Source: Blastopirellula sp.
GTDB lineage: Bacteria > Planctomycetota > Planctomycetia > Pirellulales > Pirellulaceae
DNA: 38,825 bases
Assembly: GCA_002733575.1 (NCBI GenBank)
Contig: NVWB01000003.1
Span: forward strand, 1 to 38,825
Reading direction: 5' to 3'
In this document: piece by piece, positions 1-8,436 of the stretch
Layout: every line of letters begins with the position of its first letter
Numbering within the stretch: position 1 is the first letter of the stretch
Translations under genes and position numbers: made by a program
Notes under the pieces: model-generated
What the model was told of the DNA's origin: nothing
Database searches by the model: none
Seen by the model: the letters and a program-made list of their open reading frames with translations, nothing else

Positions 1-755
1 ATGGTCCAAGGACGCAAGGCATCGGTCATGGTTTTGTAAGCAGCCCAGAATTCTTCTTCTGAATGACCTTCTTTCAGAAGTGCATGTTCAGGAGCATTGT
101 AGCCCAACAGGTACAGATAGGTGTGGGCCAAGTCAGCTTGAAAACCGACGGTCTCTGGCATGCCGATTGCCTCTAACAAGTCGAGCATATCTTTCCAAGA
201 GTGCATGGCACCCCAGCAAATTTCGCCTTCTGCGGCGAGTCGTTCGCCATTATCAGCAGCCACTTTCGCCGCTTCTTGAATAGTTGCTGCAATTAGCTTG
301 GTATTCGCAACAGGGTCTTTGGCCCATTCAACCGGGCTACTGGCGGTATCGATACGAATCACGCCGTACTCACGGACGCCATGTTCGTTAAAGATCTTGG
401 CAATGCGGCATGCTTTTTTGACTGCCAATACAAAGTTGGATCGTTCTTCTGCGGTACCCATGGCAGGGCCACCCACGGTGCCTGGCCAGATCGGAGCCAC
501 GAGTGAACCGACTTTCAGATCGTATCCAGCAATTTTATCGGCAATGGCTCGCAATTCATCTTCGCTGGCATCCGGATCAGTATGCGGATGAAACAGGAAG
601 TAGTCGACGCCATCAAACTTCTGGCCATCGACTTCAGCCGCTGCGGTGAGTTCCAGCATGCGATCTAAACTGATGGGCGGGTGATCGGTTCCTTCTTCTT
701 TGCCAACTAAACCTGGCCACATTGCATTGTGCAACTTAGGAAGTGTATTACTCAT
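1..755 (-). CDS. Sugar phosphate isomerase/epimerase (TIM barrel), 3' end cut off
   Basis: The reverse strand is open from an ATG at 755 to the window edge, giving 251 codons without a stop, so the C-terminus is missing. The product starts [20 protein letters not shown] and reads like the xylose-isomerase-like TIM-barrel family (sugar phosphate isomerase/epimerase). Visible stretches include a [20 protein letters not shown] segment, a [15 protein letters not shown] strand-turn, an [12 protein letters not shown] strand and an [14 protein letters not shown] stretch; such His and acidic residues usually bind the metal. There is no signal peptide, so it is probably cytoplasmic. It diverges from the DUF4432 gene at 1198, also a predicted sugar-modifying enzyme, which suggests a carbohydrate catabolic locus. 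The substrate cannot be told from sequence. Family assignment is firm, exact reaction unknown. Confidence 0.88.
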   Translation of the reverse strand, partial: MSNTLPKLHNAMWPGLVGKEEGTDHPPISLDRMLELTAAAEVDGQKFDGVDYFLFHPHTDPDASEDELRAIADKIAGYDLKVGSLVAPIWPGTVGGPAMGTAEERSNFVLAVKKACRIAKIFNEHGVREYGVIRIDTASSPVEWAKDPVANTKLIAATIQEAAKVAADNGERLAAEGEICWGAMHSWKDMLDLLEAIGMPETVGFQADLAHTYLYLLGYNAPEHALLKEGHSEEEFWAAYKTMTDALRPWT

Positions 756-1197
756 GATTCGGAGATCCTATCGATTGATGTGTATTGAAGGAGTGTTTTT
801 AAGAAGTATGTAGAAAAGTTCCCCAAGCAAAATGCCTGGAGATCGTAAAGTTTTTACTTGCGATAGTCGCCCTTAACTACGTTTTTTGTCATCGCTGACT
901 GTAAGCTCCAACAGATAAAGATGTTAGCGGAAATAGTTTGATTTAAATTTTAGTGCCATGACAACAGATGCTATCAAACACAGCTGCACTGCCCAAAAAA
1001 GCACTCTCTCTAGAAAGCCCAGGCAATGTCGGCCAAACGCCCTGTTTTATACCGTTTATTGGCCCATGACAAGTAAACACGATGGGTAAAAATAGGGTTT
1101 GGTGCTGGAAATATGCCCTTAAACGGCTTATGTTACAGGAATACTTGACCGAACTGATCATTTCGCGTTTGCCCACTTACAGAAGGACACCTTCAAG
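756..1197. other. Divergent intergenic region
   Basis: This 442-base stretch separates two divergently transcribed sugar-enzyme genes, so it should hold both promoters. The part around 930-955 is AT-rich and could contain a promoter, but I cannot assign -35/-10 boxes with confidence. The short open frames here show no recognisable protein features. An AGAAGGA-like ribosome binding site lies just before the ATG at 1198. Confidence 0.4.
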
Positions 1198-2370
1198 ATG
1201 GCCACTAAAAGCTGGACTTTGCTAGACGTACAACACAACATTGTCGTAGATACTCCAGGGCGCAACTCCGAAATGTTCGTTCGGGACGAAAAACATCTGC
1301 ATGGCAGTAAAGTAGAAAAATATACGAAATCGGGCGGACTTTCTGACGGAGTTGACGTTTTACATGTGGTCAACGGAGAGTTCGAGTTCCGCGTGCTCCC
1401 TACCCGAGGGATGAACGTCTGGGACGCATTCTACCAAGGGACCAGAATTGGCTGGCATTCGCCCATTCATGGACCGGTTCACCCAAAATATGTACCAGTC
1501 AGCGAACCGAGCGGTTTAGGTTGGCTTGACGGGTTCGACGAGCTTTTCGTTCGCTGTGGCCTCGAAAGCAACGGAGCCCCAGAATTCGACGAAGAATCTG
1601 GCCGCCTGATTTACCCTCTGCACGGAAGAATTGGAAACAAACCAGCCAATAAGGTAGAGGTTGAAATCGACGACGAGGGCGAAATTACCATTCGGGCCGA
1701 AGTTCTCGAAACAAGATTTCACTTCCTTAAACTCAAACTGATTACGGAAATCAAAACGAAACCGGGCGAAATTGGTTTCCGCGTGCATGATACGATCGAA
1801 AACCTTTCAGCCGCTGAAGCTGAAGCCCAAATTTTGTATCACGTCAACTTTGGCGACCCGATGTTAGACGCAGGCTCTCAAGTCATGTGTGCGGCTGAGC
1901 AGATTGTTCCTCGAAATGAACATGCGGCCAGTGCGATTAAATCATGGGATCACTACCAAGCTCCAACGCTTGGCTTTGAAGAAATGGTCTACTTCTTCAA
2001 ACTCCGCGGAGACAAGGATGGCAATACCCAAACCTTATTGAAGAATGCCCATAGCCAAAAAGGGGCTTCGTTGATCTTCAATACCAAGCAGCTTCCCTGT
2101 TTTACGCTTTGGAAAGATACTGGCTCGATAGAAGATGGTTACGTGACCGGGCTAGAACCTGGTAGCAACTTCCCTAACCCACGCACGTACGAAGGCGAAC
2201 AAGGCCGCGTGGTTAAATTAGCAGCCAAGGGTTCAGCCGAATTTGATGTTCAGTTTATCTATCACCCCGACGAAGCCAGCATTGCTGCTGCCGAAGCCGC
2301 AGTAGGTAAATTATCCGCAGGTAAAGAACCCAAAATCTTTGATACGCCACAAACCGGATGGTGTGCCTAG
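1198..2370 (+). CDS. DUF4432 family protein (aldose 1-epimerase-like)
   Basis: This 390-residue protein matches the DUF4432 family, a galactose-mutarotase-like beta-sandwich fold thought to act on sugars. Typical features are the LPTRGMNVWDAFYQG stretch near residue 65, followed by GWHSPIHGPVHP, a GWLDGFDELFVRCGLESNG segment near residue 105, a YPLHGRIGN segment near residue 140 that carries a likely active-site His, and GLEPGSNFPNPR near residue 325. There is no signal peptide. The ATG at 1198 is preceded by an AGAAGGA ribosome binding site. The last 15 codons (KEPKIFDTPQTGWCA) recur, with identical protein sequence but different synonymous codons, at 4193-4237, which marks a second, truncated copy. 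Family membership is clear; the natural substrate is unknown. Confidence 0.88.
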   Translation: MATKSWTLLDVQHNIVVDTPGRNSEMFVRDEKHLHGSKVEKYTKSGGLSDGVDVLHVVNGEFEFRVLPTRGMNVWDAFYQGTRIGWHSPIHGPVHPKYVPVSEPSGLGWLDGFDELFVRCGLESNGAPEFDEESGRLIYPLHGRIGNKPANKVEVEIDDEGEITIRAEVLETRFHFLKLKLITEIKTKPGEIGFRVHDTIENLSAAEAEAQILYHVNFGDPMLDAGSQVMCAAEQIVPRNEHAASAIKSWDHYQAPTLGFEEMVYFFKLRGDKDGNTQTLLKNAHSQKGASLIFNTKQLPCFTLWKDTGSIEDGYVTGLEPGSNFPNPRTYEGEQGRVVKLAAKGSAEFDVQFIYHPDEASIAAAEAAVGKLSAGKEPKIFDTPQTGWCA

Positions 2371-2862
2371 AAACTAGCCTTCGTCCGGATGCCCGAACCA
2401 CGCAAGCAGCGGAACTGGCCCAGCGACCTTCGGCGTGAACATGCTTCCACTAGTACACTTACAATACACGTCGCGATTGGCCAAAATTTCATTGAATTAA
2501 TCAAGCTAATCCAACTTCAAATATAATAAGTTTTTCTCGAGAGACATTTGCCACTTCTATGGGTGAATTGCCTGTCGCTTATATCGACCACCCAAGTCGC
2601 TGGGCTAATTCACTGCGTGATCAGCTTTGGATAATCAAATGACTCAGTCTCTTTTCCCTGATGTTGGAGGTTTCTCGACTGCTACGAAGATTTTGGAACA
2701 GTAGCGGCCATATTGCGGCCGCTTGTGCAAAGCCCTACTAGTCTCTAAAATAGTCCGGTTCTTAGTCCGCCTCGTTTTGCTGTGGCTAGTTGGAATTATC
2801 CATCATCTCTCCCGTTTTTGGGAGCATACATGCTTCTTCAGACTCATTAAGGTGCATCACTT
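2371..2862. other. Intergenic region before the bicupin gene
   Basis: No convincing gene is seen in these 492 bases. Bases 2384-2407, just after the DUF4432 stop, are repeated (21 of 24 identical) at 4252-4275. A perfect 7-bp inverted repeat (AGCGGCC/GGCCGCT, 7-nt loop) lies at 2703-2723. The stretch around 2490-2540 is AT-rich and may hold the promoter of the next gene, but no boxes can be assigned. Confidence 0.4.
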
Positions 2863-4185
<1,323 letters not shown>

Positions 4186-4190
4186 TAGAA

Positions 4191-4275
4191 GGAAAGAACC
4201 GAAAATCTTTGACACGCCACAAACTGGCTGGTGTGCTTAGTTTTTAAGAGCTTCGGATGACCGAACCACCCAAGC
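4191..4275 (+). pseudogene. Truncated 3' end of a second DUF4432 gene
   Basis: Bases 4191-4240 match the last 50 bases of the intact DUF4432 gene (2321-2370) at 44 of 50 positions. Read in frame, the two copies both give KEPKIFDTPQTGWCA and a TAG stop. All five differences inside these codons are synonymous (CCC/CCG, GAT/GAC, ACC/ACT, GGA/GGC, GCC/GCT). Homology resumes after the stop at 4252-4275 against 2384-2407, 21 of 24 identical. No upstream part of the gene is left, because the bicupin gene ends six bases before the homology begins. The copy cannot be translated on its own. The pattern means it derives from a functional homologue under purifying selection and not from a recent slip duplication. 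Confidence 0.85.
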
Positions 4276-4347
4276 GAAAGCGGGAAACCGTTATCGTGCC
4301 GGTTCCGTTCCTGTTGGTCTCTCAAATCTTGTCCGATAATTACTTAC

Positions 4348-4421
4348 AAGTTGTGAGACCGGATTGCACACCATTTTCATCAGGCTGACGGGTATGGAGA
4401 GCGGCGCTCGTCTCACAACTT
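4348..4421. repeat. 12-bp perfect inverted repeat, possible terminator
   Basis: The arms AAGTTGTGAGAC (4348-4359) and GTCTCACAACTT (4410-4421) are perfect reverse complements separated by 50 bases. The right arm runs into a T-rich stretch (ACTTTTTCTATTTC), which would suit a terminator reading on the plus strand after the truncated DUF4432 copy. The long loop is unusual for an intrinsic terminator, so it may instead be a small mobile or palindromic element. It lies between the DUF4432 remnant and the convergent end of the Imm70 gene. Confidence 0.5.
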
Positions 4422-4494
4422 TTTCTATTTCTTGCCTGTTTCTTGGTTGGTTGAAAATTTGTCAGTGTCACCCGTCGTCTATCTTGGTGAGTGA

Positions 4495-4908
4495 TCACTG
4501 AAAAATAATTGGGCAATCATGTTCAGTTGCAACATTACAGAGCTGAATGAGTCGTTCTAACAAAGGCTCTCCATCGACATCTATAAATGAATCGTAGAGT
4601 GATGATAGATTCAACCCAAAAAAATCACTTACTTGCTGCTGCCACTCAGCACCAAACGGTATTGGAGGGAATTGTTTAAATCTATCCGCAATCTCAGACA
4701 ATTCCTCTTTAAGTCTTTGACAGTCATCAGCAGTCCATTCCCCGTCTGAATCTGGATGACTTAGGAGTATGGGAAATTTATTTCCAACAACTCCACCTTC
4801 TAAATAATTAGTCACACTGCTCCGGAAGAATTCAAAATCAGAGTAGCTTCCTACTTCAACCCCCTCCAGTTCTTCGTCTTTTTCAAAGACACATAAGTAA
4901 AGTCCCAT
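4495..4908 (-). CDS. Imm70 family immunity protein
   Basis: The 137-residue product starts MGLYLCVFEKDEELEGVEVG and contains SHPDSDGEWTADDCQRLKEE, a QFPPIPFGAEW segment, and DVDGEPLLERLIQLCNVA before a CPIIFQ end. This is the pattern of the Imm70 family, cytoplasmic immunity proteins that protect cells from cognate polymorphic toxins. No signal peptide or membrane segment is present. The ATG is at 4908 on the reverse strand, three bases after the stop of the 85-residue gene at 4912-5169, so the two are probably cotranscribed. The region is clearly more AT-rich than its surroundings (22 G+C of 60 at 4801-4860). No toxin with a recognisable delivery domain is near, so this is an orphan immunity gene or pairs with an unrecognised partner. 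Confidence 0.8.
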   Translation of the reverse strand: MGLYLCVFEKDEELEGVEVGSYSDFEFFRSSVTNYLEGGVVGNKFPILLSHPDSDGEWTADDCQRLKEELSEIADRFKQFPPIPFGAEWQQQVSDFFGLNLSSLYDSFIDVDGEPLLERLIQLCNVATEHDCPIIFQ

Positions 4909-4911
4909 ATG

Positions 4912-5169
4912 CTACATACTCTCTAATCTAACAACTTTGGAATGGATCTTTTGAAACTCCCTCAATGTAGAATGGATTACACATATTGATGGAATTCGGA
5001 TTACTAGTTTACGTCCTGTCTCATCTGCACGAAATGTCAACAGTCGAATTTGATATGTGAGTCTTAAGCATGAGACATTTTTTATCAAGAATAATGCATC
5101 GTTCCTTTCTGCATCGGCTCTTGAACCCCTTGCAACTTGATGTTTTGTATATCGGTAATTAATACTCAT
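4912..5169 (-). CDS. Small protein of unknown function upstream of Imm70
   Basis: The frame gives an 85-residue protein from an ATG at 5169, starting MSINYRYTKHQVARGSRADA, with a beta-rich middle (LTYQIRLLTFRADETGRKLV) and ending VVRLESM. It is rich in Arg and Lys, and has no signal peptide or membrane segment. I do not recognise the family. An upstream in-frame ATG at 5223 is rejected because the extra 18 codons are the translation of a palindromic repeat. The stop lies three bases before the Imm70 start, so the two genes probably form one transcript. That arrangement allows a toxin-immunity role for this protein, but nothing in its sequence shows a toxin fold. The AT-rich composition fits recent acquisition along with Imm70. 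Confidence 0.6.
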   Translation of the reverse strand: MSINYRYTKHQVARGSRADAERNDALFLIKNVSCLRLTYQIRLLTFRADETGRKLVIRIPSICVIHSTLREFQKIHSKVVRLESM

Positions 5170-5190
5170 TCGAATTTCTCGATTTGCGCC

Positions 5191-5224
5191 GGGTGCCATG
5201 CCCTTGCGCTTTCGCGTGGGCATG
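5191..5224. repeat. Palindromic dispersed repeat, copy 1
   Basis: This stretch begins GGGTGCCATGCCC and ends GGGCATG, so CATGCCC (5197-5203) can pair with GGGCATG (5218-5224). Its reverse complement matches the element at 10657-10695 nearly base for base, including the CATGCCCACGCGAAAGCG core. It sits just upstream of the 85-residue gene and between that gene and the DUF1080 gene. Confidence 0.7.
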
Positions 5225-5358
5225 TGATTGAACTATTATTATGATAACTTCAAACAATGCAATCTGCCCATCGTAAAACCCGAAAATCTTATGATAATGA
5301 AGAGGCCGCGCCGGGCGACACAAACCCAGTAGAAAGAGGATTCGTTGAAAAAGCAGAA

Positions 5359-5378
5359 GCATGGCACCCTGGCCATGC
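5359..5378. repeat. Palindromic dispersed repeat, short copy
   Basis: The sequence GCATGGCACCCTGGCCATGC forms a 7-bp perfect stem (GCATGGC/GCCATGC) with a 6-nt loop. Its GCATGGCACC half is the arm of the repeats at 5191-5224 and 10657-10695. It probably is a decayed or minimal member of the same family. It lies in the leader of the DUF1080 gene. Confidence 0.5.
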
Positions 5379-5524
5379 AACGACCCTTGTTCTTGATTTA
5401 TGAACCGAATCAAGTGACAATGAAAACTGGTCTAACCTCTTGCGGCTGCGCCGTCCAATTTGCGAGCAAACTGGACTACCCGATTCGACCTTGTTTTTCA
5501 CTTCACTCTTTAACCAAAAAACCC

Positions 5525-6535
5525 ATGAAGCTTACGCAATCGATTCTCTGCCTTGTCCTGACCATCTTCTCCGCATCTGCGGTGACTGCCAATGACGTCA
5601 CGCCGTTCCTCGGAACTTGGGCCATGCAGATGCCGGAGGGTAAAGCCGGGTGGTTGATGTTTGAACGAACTGATGAAGGCGTGCATGGCGAACTCTGGAC
5701 GGTCGGCCAGTCAAAGCAACTCTCAGAAATTAAAGCATCCGCAGGCCAGTTGAACTTCATACGCAAATGCAAAATTGGCAAAGCGGCTTACCCAGGCGGG
5801 CAACCAAGTGGGGATCGAATTCCTTGTCCGCATTCGGCCAAAGTACAAGGCGATAAAATCACAGTCACCATGACTGCCGCGCATGTTGATCAACCTGCCG
5901 AGACAATTGTCTTTTCTGGCAAACGCATGCCTGTGCTTCCCCAGAAGCCCAATCTCTCGAAAGTCAAGTTCGGTAAACCGGTTGAACTGTTCAACGGAAA
6001 AGATCTCGCCGGTTGGAAGCTGGCCAACCCCAAACAAATCAATGGCTGGAAGGCTGTGGATCGTTGTTTAGTCAACACGACACCGAAACTTGATTTCAGC
6101 CCTTGGTCGCAATATGGCAACCTGCATACCGTGCAGTTCTTTGATGACTTTGAACTAAGTATCGAGTTCAATGTTCCATCAGGCGGCAACAGTGGAATTT
6201 ATTTGCGTGGCGTCTACGAGGCCCAAGTGGTGGACCGTGATAGTCGCATGCAAGGCTTGCAAGGCGTAGGCGCTGTGTTTGGGCGAATTGCCCCCAGCGA
6301 AAAAGCAGGCAAGCCCGGCGGCCAGTGGCAACACTACCTGATCACTTTGGTTGATCGTCATATCACCGTGGTGCTCAACGGTGTGAAAGTGATTGACAAC
6401 CAAGCGTTGGCCGGTTGTACCAACGGGGCCTTTCAAGCTGACGAAACTATCGCTGGGCCACTCTACTTGCAAGGTGATCACACGGCAGTGAAATACCGCA
6501 ACATCAAGCTTCGCCCCGTATTGGATCGGCAGTAG
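5525..6535 (+). CDS. Secreted DUF1080 (3-keto-disaccharide hydrolase) protein
   Basis: The 336-residue product begins MKLTQSILCLVLTIFSASAV with a clear Sec signal peptide ending near VTAND. Residues of about 25-125 form a small beta domain (PFLGTWAMQMPEGKAGWLMF). Residues of about 145-335 form the DUF1080 concanavalin-like domain, with VELFNGKDLAGW, the GGNSGIYLRG motif near residue 220 and PLYLQGDHTAVKYRNIKLRP near the end. DUF1080 proteins are exported sugar-binding or glycoside-cleaving proteins in planctomycetes. In-frame ATGs at 5345 and 5420 are less likely starts because they would put residues before the signal peptide and would include a palindromic repeat. The stop at 6535 is followed one base later by the ATG of a truncated dihydroorotate dehydrogenase copy, a spacing typical of an operon. 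Confidence 0.87.
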   Translation: MKLTQSILCLVLTIFSASAVTANDVTPFLGTWAMQMPEGKAGWLMFERTDEGVHGELWTVGQSKQLSEIKASAGQLNFIRKCKIGKAAYPGGQPSGDRIPCPHSAKVQGDKITVTMTAAHVDQPAETIVFSGKRMPVLPQKPNLSKVKFGKPVELFNGKDLAGWKLANPKQINGWKAVDRCLVNTTPKLDFSPWSQYGNLHTVQFFDDFELSIEFNVPSGGNSGIYLRGVYEAQVVDRDSRMQGLQGVGAVFGRIAPSEKAGKPGGQWQHYLITLVDRHITVVLNGVKVIDNQALAGCTNGAFQADETIAGPLYLQGDHTAVKYRNIKLRPVLDRQ

Positions 6536-6536
6536 C

Positions 6537-6608
6537 ATGAGCCAACTCCCTCGTTACGATATCTCGAAAAGCTACCAGTGGAATTATGATCACTCGCCAA
6601 GCCCGGTG
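6537..6608 (+). pseudogene. Truncated 5' end of a second dihydroorotate dehydrogenase-like gene
   Basis: The first 24 codons match the start of the intact gene at 7336-7407 at 64 of 72 bases. The peptide begins MSQLPRYDISKSYQWNYDHS, against MSQLPRYDITQSYQWNYDHS in the intact gene. Four of seven changed codons are synonymous and the others are mild (T/S, Q/K, G/S). After codon 24 the homology stops abruptly and the frame runs for 17 unrelated codons to a TAG at 6660. The fragment starts one base after the DUF1080 stop. This indicates that a DUF1080-dihydroorotate dehydrogenase operon was joined here before being cut. The pattern is that of a diverged homologue and not of a fresh duplication. 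Confidence 0.85.
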
Positions 6609-6697
6609 TGGTTAAGTAGAATGGCTTGTGGGTATTACAATCAATTAGAATCTTTCTATTAGAGAACTGCTTCCTACACAACTCTGGAGAATCCATT

Positions 6698-7225
6698 ATG
6701 TTTCGTATAAATCTAATCCTCTTGCTACTTCTTTCAACTCGTTTCGCGGTCGCCGAGGAGTGGCAGGTGACAAAATCGCAAGAAGGAAATTTCCAAATTG
6801 AATTGCCGGGCGAGCCAGAATATTCCTCCAGAGTAATCGACAACGAGGCAGGTAAGGTCAAGCTACACATTTTCACCTTGACAGAAACGAAATCGGGCAT
6901 CCAAGTGTTTATGTTGATGTATAACGATTTTTCGGATGAGGTATTGAAACAGAAAACAACGGATCAACTTCTGACAGACGCTGCGGATGGCGTAAAACAA
7001 AATTTCAAAGGCAAATTGCTCTCCGATAAGAAGATCACTTCTGACAAGATTCCTGGCAAGGAATTTGATTTGACATCCACTAAGAATGGTAGAGTGATGC
7101 ACATCCATTGGCGGCTGTTATTGGCGAAAAATCGCATGTATCAAATCGCCTGCATGGGTATTGATAAAAAAGTGCCGGATGAAACCGTCAAGCGGGTTAG
7201 GGAATCGTTTCAATTGCTAAAATGA
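6698..7225 (+). CDS. Small secreted protein of unknown function
   Basis: From an ATG at 6698, preceded by CTGGAGA, the gene gives 175 residues. They begin with the signal peptide MFRINLILLLLLSTRFAVAE, followed by EWQVTKSQEGNFQIELPGEP. The mature part is a single alpha/beta domain with an IPGKEFDLTSTKNGRVMHIH stretch and a helix VKRVRESFQLLK at the C-terminus. This pattern is seen in many small exported bacterial proteins that loosely resemble a PsbP-type fold, but I cannot name the family with confidence. It lies between the truncated and the intact dihydroorotate dehydrogenase copies. It is strongly AT-rich (20 G+C of 60 at 6901-6960), which supports insertion from elsewhere. An in-frame ATG at 6626 would place 24 residues before the signal peptide and is less likely. 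Confidence 0.7.
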   Translation: MFRINLILLLLLSTRFAVAEEWQVTKSQEGNFQIELPGEPEYSSRVIDNEAGKVKLHIFTLTETKSGIQVFMLMYNDFSDEVLKQKTTDQLLTDAADGVKQNFKGKLLSDKKITSDKIPGKEFDLTSTKNGRVMHIHWRLLLAKNRMYQIACMGIDKKVPDETVKRVRESFQLLK

Positions 7226-7335
7226 CATCTCATGCCATTGCCTCAATTTTACCCTGTGAGCCAATAGCAGCGAATCCTCAATCATGAATCGCGCCCATCC
7301 TGATTTTTTTATTCTGTATCGGAACGATAAGAGAA

Positions 7336-8409
7336 ATGAGCCAACTTCCTCGTTACGATATCACACAAAGCTACCAGTGGAATTACGATCACTCGCCTGG
7401 CCCGGTCGAGCGTGATGTTCCATCGATGCCAGGCAACTGGTCGTTTTGTGGATTGCCGGTGCCGTCTCCGCTGGGTATTGCCGCTGGACCATTGTTGAAC
7501 GGCGACTGGTGTTTGTATTACGCCAGTTTAGGCTTCGATATCCTGACGTACAAAACGGTCCGTAGCAGTGGCCGGATTTGCTACGATCCGCCCAATCTTC
7601 AGCCGGTGAAAACAGGGCCGTTGTTCGGCGGTGAAAAGAATATTCCAATTGCTGGCGAATTGACCGATAGCTGGGCCGTCTCGTTCGGCATGCCGAGCCG
7701 AGAACCGGGCGATTGGCAAAAAGACGTTGAGAGAACACGTACACTATTGCCGAAAGAAAAGCTGTTGGTCGTTTCTGTCGTTGCCAGCGAACAGCCAGGC
7801 TGGACGATTGACGACTTAGCAGCAGACTACGCACTCACTGCAAAAATGGCTGCCGAACATGGGGCCGATATTGTGGAAATGAATTTCTCGTGCCCTAATG
7901 TGAGTTCATGTGATGGCCAGCTTTATATGAATGCCGCGGACAGCACGCTGGTAACCCAACAGGCCCGCGATGCGATTGGCCCCAATCTTCCGCTGGCAAT
8001 TAAAATTGGACACTTGACTGATCAAGTGACCGCGGAGCAGTTAATCGATGGAGTCAGCCCCTTCGCAACGGCACTGGTCACCACCAACGGCATTGCGGCC
8101 ACCGTGGTCGATCAAAACAATCGGCCGCTGTACGATGGTCGACCACGCGGTATCTGCGGAGCCGCGATTCGAGACGCCTCAATTCAACAAGTGCAGATGA
8201 TGCGAGACATCATTGAGAAGCAGCAATCGAATTTGAAACTCATCGGTGTCAGCGGTATCTCTACCGCGGCGGATGTGGACCGTTATCTAGAAGCCGGGGC
8301 CGAAGCGGTCGAACTAGCGACCGCGGTGATGCTTGACCCGGAAGTGGCACTGAAGATTCGCGCAGAAAAAAACGGATCGGCCCAAGATTTTGAACCGACC
8401 CGTGAATAA
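7336..8409 (+). CDS. Dihydroorotate dehydrogenase-like flavoprotein (class 1 type)
   Basis: The 357-residue product is a cytoplasmic FMN-dependent TIM barrel of the class 1 dihydroorotate dehydrogenase/dihydropyrimidine dehydrogenase group. Visible elements are PSPLGIAAGPLLNGDW near residue 42, KTVRSSG for the first FMN Lys near residue 72, the active-site motif NFSCPN with N183, C186 and N188, AIKIGHLTD with a second Lys near residue 220, a TTNGIAAT segment near residue 255, and the phosphate-binding GVSGISTAADVDRYLEAGAE near residue 310. It could serve pyrimidine synthesis by oxidising dihydroorotate, but the extra N-terminal region and the absence of other pyr genes leave room for another reduced substrate. 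A fragment of a diverged second copy lies at 6537-6608. Its end converges with the S41 protease gene 27 bases away. Confidence 0.83.
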   Translation: MSQLPRYDITQSYQWNYDHSPGPVERDVPSMPGNWSFCGLPVPSPLGIAAGPLLNGDWCLYYASLGFDILTYKTVRSSGRICYDPPNLQPVKTGPLFGGEKNIPIAGELTDSWAVSFGMPSREPGDWQKDVERTRTLLPKEKLLVVSVVASEQPGWTIDDLAADYALTAKMAAEHGADIVEMNFSCPNVSSCDGQLYMNAADSTLVTQQARDAIGPNLPLAIKIGHLTDQVTAEQLIDGVSPFATALVTTNGIAATVVDQNNRPLYDGRPRGICGAAIRDASIQQVQMMRDIIEKQQSNLKLIGVSGISTAADVDRYLEAGAEAVELATAVMLDPEVALKIRAEKNGSAQDFEPTRE

Positions 8410-8436
8410 TGTTTTTAGTTGGCAGCTTGTGACCGC

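Noticed and set aside
943-1176. 77-codon reverse-strand frame in the first divergent intergenic region
   Set aside because: It has no family resemblance, no ribosome binding site and occupies the expected promoter area.
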